From Dillenia suffruticosa (Eukaryota > Streptophyta > Magnoliopsida > Dilleniales > Dilleniaceae), in contig JAVTVX010000035.1 of assembly GCA_033439265.1 (NCBI GenBank), positions 11,620,001 through 11,684,000 on the forward strand: 64,000 nucleotides of DNA, given 5' to 3'. Positions 23,801 to 36,200 of this stretch are shown here, one piece after another. Within the stretch, counting starts at the first letter, position 1. Each line of letters starts with the position of its first letter. The notes below the pieces were generated by a model. The model had not been told where the DNA came from. It did no database searches and saw nothing but the letters and a program-made list of their open reading frames with translations. The position numbers were made by a program, and so were the translations under genes.

Positions 23801-24772
23801 CTTTGGAATAAGAGCATCATCCTTATCTAGAATGTATGCCAAACCTCCGGTCATTCCAGCAGCTACACTCTTACCCACTCTAGCAAACACAGACATGACC
23901 TCGAAATTGGTTTAATTTGTATTTCCTTTTAATAATATATATGTAAGATTAGAGGAAAAGAAAAAAAAAAGAAGAAAAGAAAGAAAACACTCACTTTCCA
24001 AGTACAACCACACAGCCTCCGATCATGTACTCGCAACAATGGTCTATTGTATCCTTAATGACTGCCTCAGCAAGTGAATTTCTCACCTCCCCGCCTCCCA
24101 GCTTTTCCCTTACAAAGACTTGACCCCTAGTTGTGCCATAAAAGCATGTATTTCCTACCATAGTTGCTTCCTCAGGGTAGAACCCAGTTTTCTCAAGAGG
24201 AGTAACAGCCCGTTCACCTCCAGCTATATCCTTAAAAAATATTTTACAGTAACCATTAATCCAATGATAAAGAAAAGGGGTTTTATCATTGCAAAAATAC
24301 TCAGCTGTTAAAATGAACAGCCATTTCAAGGCGCAAGATCAATTTTTTTTTTTTAATGTGATATGATAAGTGACTACATGGTGGAGAAAGACAAAGTAGG
24401 TCAACAAAATCCATGGGCCAAGAAAACTAAGCCAAACTTAAACATGAGTTAAAGCCAGAAAACTGGACAGAAGGACAAGATTCTATCTAGTCCAACAGAT
24501 GCAATTTTTGCAACCTGGTTACATAATGAACTTCATGTAACATACATCTTCGCCTTAAAGCATCTAACTTGACTGAGAAAACTAGATGGAACTAGCGGAC
24601 ACCAATAAATCCAAAAGACTAAAAATCAAACAAGTTACCTTGGGAATTTCAACACTTTTTATTTCCCTTCAGTAAACTCAATCACGTACCCTTCCAGCAT
24701 AATCATTAGCTTCTCCAACAAACCGAATATTCATTCTTGATGTTAGAAAACATGCAAATGACTGCCCAGCTC
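23801..24772 (-). pseudogene. Ferredoxin-dependent glutamate synthase fragment (three exons)
   Basis: Three exons on the minus strand encode part of the C-terminal GXGXG beta-helix domain of glutamate synthase: about 24772-24690 ([24 protein letters not shown]), 24230-23995 ([41 protein letters not shown]) and 23879-23801 ([20 protein letters not shown]). GT-AG sites join them in frame. The full enzyme is about 1,600 residues, so this is a small internal slice. [15 protein letters not shown] differs from the usual RGKAGERFAVRNSL by one missing residue and several changes. No other exons flank it. Retained introns exclude a processed copy and point to DNA-level duplication or capture by a transposon. 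NADH-type glutamate synthase is a less likely source. Confidence 0.87.
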
Positions 24773-26098
24773 TCGAGTGAAAGCAAGATAGAGTGAAAAT
24801 TGTGTCTTGTTTGCATTCGTGAGGGTATTATAAAAAAGCCTTTCAAACCTCCTAACAGCCAAGAAAAGCTCTAGAGGGAAATGGAAATGAAGTCCATTTT
24901 TTCTCTCTTTTTCTCTTTTTAGTGGGTTCTCACCCCTCTTTCCTATTTCTTGCTAGTGCCTTATCAGCTCATTATCACCACAACCACAGACTTTATTTAC
25001 ATATCTTGAATTTCTTTTTTTGGTTTTTCACCATCGTTATCCACGATTTGTCTGACTAAAATAGACCCTACAGTACTCGAACTCAAAACCTCTGGTAAGG
25101 GAGTAAAGTACTCTTGACCACTCAATCCAAAGAGTTTGGTACATATCTTGAGTTTCATAAATTTGAGTTACGTAGGAAAAAGAAAATTAATGAAGAAACT
25201 TCTCATGCTAAAAAATTACATAATTTTTTATGTTCTTACCAAATAACAATGAACTTTGAATCATTGTGCATGATGTTTGCTGCATATCAAAATAATTAAA
25301 AGAAAAAAGAAAAATTTCAGGTTAGGAAGTCCTTTTATTGCTCAAATAATGAACGAATTGACCTATTCGTGCTTTCACCATTTTTATTTAGTAAAAATGA
25401 TATATTTTGTAATTTCATTTGTATCATAAGTTGTTTATTTTTTTTAATTATAATTGACGACCATATAAGTCAGTCCCCAATAATAATTTGCTCAACTATG
25501 CCCACCTAACTTTTTTCGTTTTTCTTTTTTTTTTTTTTTGGTATAGAGGATATAGATGTGGAATTAACCAAGTAAATAAGGTGTAAAAATAATTGACTAC
25601 CCAGTAAATATGGAGATATTTTGTCAAAATCAACGCAAATTTGCCACTAATTTGTAAGGAACAAATATAAGTGCACTGTAGGGAATAGTCAATCAGCTAT
25701 CATGATGTACTACCTTAACTGCAATTAGATTTGAACGAGTTCAACACTTGGCAAATAATTAGTAGTGAATAAATGATTTCTTTAAATGATCTCCAAATCC
25801 TAGCAATTGTTTTGTGGGAGGTTTGATGCCTAATTTTCTCTAAGTCTATTGCTCAATCAGTATACCTAAATTGATTTACTCAATCATGTACATCCTACCT
25901 GGAATTGGGATGTGACTCATGTTCAAGAAACATGGATTTGGATATTCACATCCTTTAAGAGTTCCGGTTCATCGGTCAAGTATGATCGTTTTTTAATGAT
26001 GATTCTGCATCACCTGGATTTAATAAAAAAATGGTGAAAGAATATATTGAATATTGATAAAATTAACCTAATACCAAATATTTTTACCTCGGGGTAAA
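24773..26098. other. AT-rich spacer, nothing recognised
   Basis: Low-complexity and AT-rich sequence with T and A runs. I found no credible exon or element boundary. Confidence 0.5.
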
Positions 26099-26103
26099 AT
26101 ACT
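26099..26103. repeat. Left target-site duplication of copia element A
   Basis: ATACT here and ATACC at 29299-29303 match at four of five positions, consistent with an old 5-bp duplication. Confidence 0.6.
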
Positions 26104-26574
26104 TGTTGGTAAATATGCCAACGTAGGGGTGTTTTACTATAAAGTAAAAACCATTTTTAAATGTTAAAAATATGGGAAGTTATTCCGTTATCTTTGTAAA
26201 TCCATTACCTTTCCAAAAATCTATCACACTTTTTTAACGTGATAATTCAATTGTTTTGAACTAAGTGAGTCTCTCTGCACATTACCGAGATTAAGAGAAA
26301 GAGGTTGAGGGAGACATGGCTTGAGAGAGACATAACCTTATAGAGATTTACACATTCTCTAGAGTGAGATCGATAAAGGGTTTAGAGAAAAATTCAAGCA
26401 GGAAATTTTCTCATCATTTAATCATCGGATTTGGATTGTGGCATTGTGATATTGTGATAATAAATCGTTTGGTGTGATTATCATCCGGACTGCAAAATCA
26501 TTTGAGAAAGATTTCATGATTTTTGAATCTTCTACATACCATGCTTCCACTGCTAGTATCAAATAAAGCTAACG
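26104..26574 (+). repeat. 5' LTR of element A
   Basis: Begins TGTTGGTAAAT and ends AAGCTAACG. The right copy ends in the canonical CA, so the final G here is a mutation. Confidence 0.87.
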
Positions 26575-26575
26575 T

Positions 26576-26587
26576 TGATATCAGAGC
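26576..26587 (+). other. Primer-binding site of element A
   Basis: TGATATCAGAGC differs by one base from the standard copia TGGTATCAGAGC site. Confidence 0.85.
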
Positions 26588-27532
26588 CACAAATTAGATT
26601 TATTAAATAAAATTTTTAGAATTTTTCAAGTATAAATATGTAGGATATAAATTTAGGATTTGGATCACGAATGAATTTTGTGAATCCGATTATACTACGA
26701 CTATAACTTGTAGATCACGAATATAATTTTTCCATAATTTTTTGAGTATGCTAGGGCCATCAAAACCATGGTCGAAATTTTTGATAAAAAACAATAACCG
26801 AACTTTAAAATTTAGATTTGTTAAGTTTAAGGGCAAATTGTTGCATGAAAATGGTTTATATGTGTTTCGCATAATCTGATCTACATGATTGATGCATTGT
26901 TTGCAAGTTTTGGTTGTCGAAAGCTGAGTTTCAAAAATGGCCATGAAGTGCTGAAATTTAGGATATTTAATTCACCGAGATTAGATCATGAATCCTCCTA
27001 AAATCGAGTCAATGATGGTTGGAGGATATTTAATTTCAATTTTCGATCGAAATCCGTGTCAAAAAGTGGCCAGAATGGTGTTTTCAGGCAGCCAAGTTGG
27101 CGACCCGGCTATAGACCTATCAGGCGAAGAAGACCCGACTAGCGTGCATGTCACGCGTGCTGAAGCACCTGACGGTATAGATCGTCAACATGTGAGCGAG
27201 AAGGTCGGGTCCGGGGTCGGTTTTGACCAGGACTTGGGTCCAACTAGCGTCCCGACACGCGTGAGGGCACATAGCCCATGCACTGCACGTGTGCCAATGT
27301 GCAGCCAATGCATACAGGCTCATGGAACACCAAGCAATGTGTCAGGCCATCTTGAATTGGAATTTTCCAGTTTTCAGACGATCCCATATCATTAAATATA
27401 ATTTTTTGAGGGTTTTTGTGTGTCAAATCCAAATTCAGATGGTAAGATGCGATCCTGAATTGTAATGTGTGTAAAATTATGAAAATAAATATCATATGTC
27501 ACAACGTCTCTCTTTTCTATGTAACAAAGACA

Positions 27533-27664
27533 ATGGCAACTACAAAAACTATCGTGTTTGATCTCCTGAAGGGAGACAAACTGAGTAGTGACAATTATGA
27601 GATTTGACACCGGGTGGTTCAGTTAATCTTCGAGGAATACTCATTTTGTACTGGATTAATGTTA
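27533..27664 (+). pseudogene. Copia gag N-terminus, truncated
   Basis: ATG at 27533 opens a copia gag start (MATTKTIVFDLLKGDKLSSDN) that hits TGA in the codon where intact gags have Trp (NYEIW to NYEI-stop), then continues weakly to about 27664. The rest of gag and all of pol are missing. It aligns with the gag start of element B at 58136. Confidence 0.75.
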
Positions 27665-28796
27665 TTGATACTTATCTCTTTCAAATCTATAATTCTTGTG
27701 CATTATTCAATCACACATTACTTATTATATTTTATTTAATACATTTATTTCTTATGATATATTGTGTAATGTGATAAAAAAATATGTCAGGCAAGCGAGA
27801 TCGACTCTTATACACGAATGATCATCTCTAACTTTGAGTGAGCGAGGAGGAAATAGTTTCTAGTTATAAGAGATTTTGAGAGTAGTTCTGCTAAAACATA
27901 AGTTGTCCTGATATGTGTTTAGGATGAGATCATTTACAATATGACTAACATGGACATACCCATATCCATGTTGTCTATAAATAGTCAGGTTTAAAATCTC
28001 AGATATCACGTGCGGCCAATGATATCATCTCTGAGATACTCTCTCTGAGATTTCTGGATAAAGTTTTATGAGTAGACTGAGTTTCATACCTATACAGTGT
28101 TAGAGAAATCTGATATATGCTCTTTTGAGAGATAGGGGAATAACACTGTGGCATGTGTCTCATATCACGTGTTATAAAACGACCAGGAATGGTGGGAGTT
28201 ATGTTACATAAGACGATGCTCTGATTTTTATCCACGAATCCCACTGTATGAGATCCGAGATTTATTGGGTGAGGTCTCTTATATTCTTATTACTTTCGAT
28301 TGTTTCTATAAGTCTACATTTAATATTTGTTACTTTAGTCTGTTTACCTATAGTTTGGAAGATAATGAGATCTAAGTGGAAGGTCTAGGAAAACAATTGA
28401 ATTAAAGCTAATGGATTCGAGTTTAGGAAAAGAAAAAACGATTGATATTACATCATTGTGTAACACTCACCAACCGATCTATTATGTTTATTCATGTTGG
28501 AAGTCAAACATAATAGTGAATACACAATCGAGTAATAATTGGAGATCATTTTCGGTAAAAAAAAGTGGCTCGCTAGATATAACTGCATTGAGTTTGGGGT
28601 ACAACAAACTCTTTTGTATACTAATGGTAGTTTCTCGATCATCCTAACATGTACATCGAAAAGTCTTTACTTACACGTGTACTCGCTGGTCGCACGACGC
28701 CTAATCCTGTATAAAAGTTCAAGAAAGTAATATGATAGATCACATGCATTGTGATCTAGTGACAAACGTAAAATATTCTCGTATACAAGTAGAAGA

Positions 28797-29298
28797 TGTT
28801 GGTAAATCTACCCACATAGGGATATTTTACCACAAAGTAAAAAACCTTTTTAAATTTTAAAAATATGAGAAGTTATCTCATTATCTTTGTAACTCCTATT
28901 AACTTCTAAAAAATCTCTCATACTTTTCTAACGTGATAATTCAATTATTTTGAATTAAGTCTCTTTACACATTACCAAGATTGAGAGAAAAAGGTTGAGG
29001 AAGACACAACCTACGAGAGACATACGCATTCTCTATAGTGAGATCGATTTAGGGCTTAAAGAAAATTTAAAACTAGAAATTTTCTCATCATTTAATGACT
29101 AGATTTGGGTTGCAATCTTGTGACGTTGTAGTGATAATTTGATTGGTGTGGTTATCATCCCAACTGCACGATTGTTCGAGAAAAATTTCGTGGCTTCTGA
29201 ATCTTTAACATCTGTTCACTGAAATATACCCGAAAAAAATTATTTTTTCCTAAAAATAATTATCATGCTTCCGTTGGTAGTATCAAATAAAGCTAACA
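28797..29298 (+). repeat. 3' LTR of element A
   Basis: Aligns with 26104-26574 along its length. It carries an extra AT-rich block of roughly 40-50 bp near 29210-29265 that the left LTR lacks. Confidence 0.87.
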
Positions 29299-29490
29299 AT
29301 ACCGGTATGTAATAACTCCCCTGGTAATTCCAGCATCCGAACCCTATAAGACAGAAGCAGCTCAGGACACGGAAGGGCAGCAACCGCCCTCATTGTCAGA
29401 GGACTTTAACCTGCTTCAATGGTTCAAAATAGAATGATTAATTATAAAACTGAAATTACGATAATACAGGCCCCAAGGGACTACTGAGCA

Positions 29491-29611
29491 TTAGTCCGAT
29501 TCGATATCTTCATTGAATGCATCATCTACATGACTTTGAAACCCCACGTGCATATGCATCATGTGTCCTTGCACCGGCTCAATGCCACCATCTGAACCAA
29601 AACATGCACAG
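29491..29611 (-). pseudogene. Possible orphan terminal exon, unidentified
   Basis: After a good acceptor (CGTTCCAG) the minus strand is open for 39 codons to TAA at 29493-29491, ending VDDAFNEDIESD. The acidic C-terminus looks protein-like, but I do not recognise it. It lies downstream of the FEI-like stop codon, between that gene and element A, so it may be an alternative 3' exon, part of a long 3' untranslated region, or the remnant of a gene cut by the transposon. Confidence 0.35.
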
Positions 29612-30248
29612 CTGGAACGTGCATACAGATGAAGAATGGATGATCATAAGAACTGATGATTCATGAAAAAGAAAGACAAAGCTAGTCACCCTGCTTAATG
29701 ATTCTCATCGACCCCTCAAAACTAAACCGTCATCTCAGTGCTAGTGAAGTAATTAAGGGGATTGATTGGTGGAACACATATTATACAAAGAATGGCAGAA
29801 TAAACATGTATTCACTTGCAAGGGAAGCTATTGTGCGTGGTAAATTAATCTCTCATTTACACTTGGCATAAAAATGCCATGATAAATTACAAGCGGGGAA
29901 TATGAAGAAAGACTAAACCGGGAAGATTGGAAGGGGGGAGGGATCGGGGGGATGAATGGGACAACTATAACAAAGACAAAAATTCTTGCTAACCCTTGCA
30001 CCATGAGGAGACAAAAGCAGGGACCTTAGAACTGAAATCCAGTAGATGAATATCAAAGGTTCTGCCACTGAGCATGTGGAATGCACGACAGTGGGCTTCT
30101 TCGAAAGAACAATCTGCAAGCAGTAACTAGGGACTGATTGTGCGTGCAGATTTTAAGCCCTTTCCACTGCATGCATCTTGTCTCCTTGTGATAAGCAGCA
30201 GTGGTCAAACGCAAATGCAAGCCTGTCATTTTCATCCCCAAAATGCTT
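29612..30248 (-). other. 3' flank and probable 3' UTR of FEI-like gene
   Basis: Sequence following the receptor kinase stop codon. No coding frame with a recognised domain. Confidence 0.5.
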
Positions 30249-33200
30249 TCAATCAGAATTGGAATCATAGAAGTCACTTGGGCATGGGGTCATGACCTCT
30301 GATTCTAGCATCTGTACCACTCTATGCATGGTCGGTCGATCCTCTGGGGCAGACGATACACACTGGATAGCAATTGAGAGGAGGGCATTAAGGGTTTCAG
30401 ACTGCACCCCTTCACAGTTCGGATCAACAATCTCCTGTTGCCTTCTTTCTGTAATAAGAAAATTCAACTGCAATGATAATTACAGATGGGTCAGATGAAA
30501 AGATTAGGTAGATGATAAGTACATGCTTTTTAAGATCAAAGTGCAATAAAAGAGGCTCCAAAAGGATGGTACTCCCACAGCCTAGATACATGCTAAAATG
30601 TTTATTATATATCAGTAAGGTTATAATACCTACCCCAGTGTTGATTAATAAAATTGCAGTGTAGCCTAGTCCATCCATTTGCAATCATGCATTAGTATAC
30701 ATAAAGAAAGAAGCATGGGTTTTATACCAGGTTTGTTCATAATAATAACTGATCTCCATTACTAGAAGAACATAAAAATAATAATAAGCATGCACTCCAA
30801 TTGCCGCTTCATAGATAAAATGGCTCCCCCGACCCTCATTTATTTTAATTTTTAACTAGGCAGCTACAAATCAATCAGATGGTAGATCTGCCTACAGCAC
30901 TTCAGTATCTAGACTGGAGGAAGTAGACATGTACAAAAAAGAATAGGAGCCACGATGGAAGAACAATGATCTCTAGCTTGATGAATGGCAAAAAGAATTT
31001 CTTTCCATACCATAGACATACTGGAATAAAGGAATTAATCAAAATCCTCTGCAGGCAAGCATGAGTAGTATTCAAAGGAGGCATGGAACACAACCATAGA
31101 GCTAAACACTACAGTACACACAAGTACGAAAAAGGTTGTTGATATAAAAGTGAGACTTACCGAGGCATTCTATGTTCTGATGAGATCAAGACACTTCATA
31201 TTAGATATCATGCTAGAAAGAAGCTCATCCTATATGTGATAATTTATTTTATTTTTTCAAAAAAAAAAAATCAAAATACCACTTGGATATTTTATAATGA
31301 AAAGAAAAGATCAGTTTACGGTTTCATATGTTCTTAAGAATTTTGGGCCTACAGAAATTCTTCTTAGAGATTGAATTTGAAAACATTGTGGTTATTCTCC
31401 ATGTTTAAATGATCTTTTCTTTCTGATTTTGCAGGTTTGAGATTATGATAATGAAATTCCAAAATACAAAATCATTTTACTATCATCCTACATTTTTACC
31501 TCTTGTCTCAGCCTCATTCCAATTATCTAGCCTGACAGAGGCCAAAGCTTAAAATTCTTAAATCAAGGACAGGTGTTCTTAAAACAGCACCCAGGTTCCT
31601 ATACTAAATTGCAGTCTTAGCTTAATTAGCTAAAAGTGTATTAATCCCAGATAATATGGGACAAAAGAAAATTACAAGTGAAATAACAAGAAATCAAATT
31701 TCGAGCTGCACTAAAATTACAAATCTAGGAATACATACCCAGCCAACAATATTGAGGCCCTTCTCAATGAACGATGCATCTGTCGGTCTCTTTCCACTCA
31801 AAACTTCTAATACTAGCACCCCAAAGCTATAGACATCAGTCTTTTCAGTTGCTCTACCACTCAGCATATACTCTATAAAATAGGGGATAAGAGAGAGAGA
31901 ACATTAACTACGATAGAATATTCTGGAACAACAACCAACACTTATATATCAAAGGTGCAGCTTTAAAACAGAGGAAGAATCGGGGCAATACATATTAAAG
32001 GTGAATTTAGTGCCCATCTAACACAAGCATCTTGGGGAACCAATTGGACTTATAGCACTAGAAATCTTCACTGCTGGGATACTTTTGCATGAAGCATCAT
32101 AATTGTATGTAAACTCTGCTCACCAACACTTAATATATCAAAGGAGCAGCTTTAAAACAGAGGAAGAATCGGGGCAATGCATATTAAAGGTGAATTTAGT
32201 GCCCATCTAACACAAGCATCTTGGCAAACCAATTGGACTTATAGCACTAGAAATCTTCACCGCTGGGACACTTTTGCATGAGGCATCATAATTGTATGTA
32301 CACTCTGCGCATAATGTTATTTAATAAGCAATAGGGCACAGAGAAAGTTGCACTCTATTGCATTGAGAAGACTAAATGGATTAAAGAGAAGGAATTTAAA
32401 AAAATGAAAGAACCTCGTACTGAAGTATCCGAAGATTAACATTTTATCCACAAGCACTTTGTCCATCTTAAGTTACAGAAGCAATGGATAGACTCATGCT
32501 AACAGGTCAATAGATTGTTAAGCCAGACCAATTCGATAAACTTAATGAATGTTTCAGGAAATTTTCATGAAGCATGTGATAGGAGAGAACAAATTTTCAT
32601 CTGTTCTATTGTTGGGGGGTCAAAGCTAGGAGCCTGGAGCCTATTCTAAGGGTTCAGTCAAGAGCAATGCGGAAAAGTCAACTTTGTTCCAAGAAAAAAT
32701 TCCTTAGTTCTAATCCATGTGACTGACAGCTTAGTTCTTACCTGGAGCCAAGTATCCAAACGTTCCAGCAACAATTGTGGTAATGTGAGATTCCTCATCT
32801 TCCAATAACTTGGCAAGTCCAAAGTCCGATACCCTAGCCTCCAAATTGCCATCAAGCAGTATGTTACTGGCCTTTATGTCACGGTGTATTATCCGAGGGG
32901 AGCAATCATGATGCAAGTACGCAAGTCCTTTTGCAGCACCTACAATTATATTTACACGTGCATCCCAGTCCAGTTGTTCAGATTTTTCTGTAGACATGAT
33001 CAAAATAAACAATTATTATTATTTGAAGATAAAAGATTTTGTGTTCTTATATCTAAGTAGCCCAAAACTGGGCAGTGTTGGGCTCAAATAATGGAGATAA
33101 TAGATATTGAGAACCTAGGATAAGACAAAGAAAAACCTTTCTCTCTCCTTTTAAACAAGTATACTAGCATGGATGATATATGCAACTTTGGAAATCCAGA

Positions 33201-36200
33201 ATAACCATATTTAGTTTAAAGCATAAAAGAGAGAACGGTGTTCAATTGGAGTAATGCAAGCATAATGAGCCTATAATAAGAAAAGGAAGAGCAACAGAAA
33301 ACAAAGGAGCCGAAAAGATTAGATATCCTTTTCTCTTTTCACTTCTAACCAGAAAAGGCACCCAAGGGGTACAGCTTTCATGATCTAAGCATGCATGAAT
33401 CTATAAAATCAACAAGGAAGAAAAAGATTTAAAGGAAAACCAAAGGAACGTAAACTTATAAGGACGACTTATAATTAAAACTAAACAATAAAAATTAGAA
33501 GTGCATAAACTTACCATGAAGTAACTCATCTAGACTCCCACAGGGTAAATAGTCATAAATTAACAATTTTGAAGAAGGAGAATTGCAATATCCACGCAAA
33601 TTCACCAGGTATCGATGCTTTATACTCCCAAGAATTTCAAGTTCCCTCTCAAAAAACCGATCAAATCCCTCATTCATCTTAATGATTCGTTTGAGCGCAA
33701 AGATATTGCCATCATCCATTGCAAGTTTGTAAACTGTACCAAAGCCCCCAGAACCTATTATGTGCTCATCATTCAAAGTTTCTAACTTTTTTATTATATC
33801 TTTAGAAGAATATGGCAAATCTCCATGAAACATCACAATTGAAGCACCTGAAGCAATCAAATTAAATATCATTTAGAACCCACAAAGATAAATAGCTGGC
33901 ATCAACTTAATAATGAATTCAATAAATAGTAATGAGCAATACCTCCACAAACTTCCATTGCAAGACTCTTGATGTCATTTTTGCCGAACTTCTTATACAG
34001 AAAGCATCCCCAAAAGCACATGAGTGCAACCAGCAGCAGAGCACCTATTGTTGCTGATGCACTTATAAGCATCCGTCCAGAGTATTTCTTCTTCTGGTTT
34101 GAGCTTTGGGCTGCAAAATATGAAATCAACTGAAGTGAATGATGTGTCCGAGCCTAATCAAGAACTACTGCCGTCTCATAGAAATGATCATATTTTAGTT
34201 TATATACAAGAACCAAACACAGGATTCAGTATCCTTGAAGATGCATGGACTGAGAACAACGATGAATTATATTGAAGTAATTCTAGTTTACAGTGTTTAC
34301 CTAAATCAGGAGGTGGGGAATTATTAGGAGGTCCTCCAGTCTCATCCTTGCATGTCAAATTAATTTGCTTACCGCAGAGACCACGATTTCCAACAAAACT
34401 GTAAGAATAGTAATAAAATCAGAGCATAATAACAAAAATGTTTCTCTTTTAATACAATATGTATGGAGTTCTTCAATGCTGTTCGAGTGAAGCACTCGCA
34501 GGCCCCATTACAGAACAAGTCAATTAAATTATTTTTTAACCTTATGAACCTAAGCGGGAAAGACGAAAAAGGAGGGAAAAATAAATAAATAAAAGAAACC
34601 AATACCTCTGACAACAAAAAAAGATGAATCAACTCTTGGTCCCACAAAAAAATTTTGACAGGTTCACAAGAAATGGTCTCAAAAGTACAAAAACATATAT
34701 ACAAGCCACAAAGTGTTTCTTTCATTTTTTTTCCTTTTCCTTGGGACAAGGCGGAAACGTACTCTAATGATCCAAAGCAAGTCAAGAACTCTTTAAAAGG
34801 CTTCTGGAAATTCTAAGAATAGCCCCAGATGGCATATAGATATACACAGGGGTCCACCTGTGAAGGAAAACTTAAGGCCTGTTCAATTTGGATGCAGATT
34901 AATATCAAATTGGAAAAAAAAGTCCACCTGTGAGGCAAAACTTAAGGCCTGTTCAATATGGATGCAGATTAATATCAAATTGGATAACAAGTTATGGTGT
35001 CTGTTATTAAGATATCAGTTGCCTTAATCATTTCCTTTACAGTGAAGATTACATGTAAGTTGAGCTTGAAGCCTTAAATCAAATCCCACTTTTACATGGC
35101 TTAGTGTAAGGCCTGACTGTATTCCATATCTTATAAGGCAATCGTAGTTCTCTCTCAAGTGTAAAGATTTTTTTTTAAAAGCCTTTTATATGCTTTCATC
35201 TCAGAATCAGTATTGGGTTATGTAGCCCGTAGTAACCTTGTTATTCTCGTTTACTCGTTTTTCACACCTGAATTGCTTGCCTAATTGGTGTAAGCATAAA
35301 ATCTTTTCTAGATTTCATCAAAACCATTAGCTTCAAGCTTCATTAAGGTGACCATATGAGGGCTTCTCAAAGTGAAACCCACAAAATGAAGTCAAAGATT
35401 TTTCTTTTTTTAAACGATGTTCTTACTGAGAAAAGCATTAAGAAAAAAAAAAAGAATAATATTTGACAAAATGACTTTTTTTTATCAGCAAAAAAGAAGT
35501 GTATCTTTATTACGAAATGGTGCTAAGATTGCACCACTATAACTTTCCATACAAAACAGGGACTCTCTACTAACACTCATCCTATGGATAAATCCAATTT
35601 AGAGGAGTTATCCGAGGCTCATGTATCCTCCCATAGCTTGAGAATGAAAGTTTTTTAAATTCGGTTTTAGCCAAAAGAATGACCTTATTTTGATAACGCC
35701 ACAGACTGATTCAAACTCTATACTTATCCCTTTCAAAATTTTCATATGTTGGGCTTTGATTCTTATTTTTTACTAGTTTTTTTTTTTTAATTTGTATAAT
35801 CAAAAGATTATATATTGATTTGTATATTTGATTTAATTAATCAGATAGACAAAAGTTTTTTCATACTAATTATGCATGTCTAATGTCCATTCGTTCAATG
35901 TAAGTGAGTTATGCATGTGATTCAGTTGACTGTTCATACAGTAGGCATAAGTGATTGACCTTTAAAGATCCATAACGCTGACGGATAAAATTGAACACTT
36001 TGTTATGTATAGGCTATAGCTTATGAGTCTTGTATTAATTAGGACAAGGCCCCGACCTAATAGAAACTCGTTAAATGAGAGACATAAAATAATTTTCTTA
36101 AATTTACTTTGAAATAAAAATTTGTAAAACTATATGTAGTTCATGTGCCCTTAATCTTGAATATATATGGATAAATTTGTGAAACCAAAATATATACTTT

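Larger units (their letters stand above)
26104..29298 (+). mobile_element. Internally deleted Ty1/copia element (element A)
   Basis: Two diverged LTRs, 26104-26574 and 28797-29298, enclose 2.2 kb. A primer-binding site follows the left LTR and a purine-rich tract (AAGTAGAAGA) precedes the right. Internal sequence holds a long leader with a GC-rich part (about 27050-27340), a gag start at 27533 and 3'-end sequence (about 28400-28796), but no protease, integrase or reverse transcriptase. The same family recurs on the minus strand as element B at about 52495-59730: gag starts, LTRs and 3' ends correspond. Element A is a deletion derivative. Confidence 0.88.

Noticed and set aside
27120-27395. 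Overlapping GC-rich frames on both strands
   Set aside because: They fall in the GC-rich leader of copia element A, and element B has the same leader without conserved coding.
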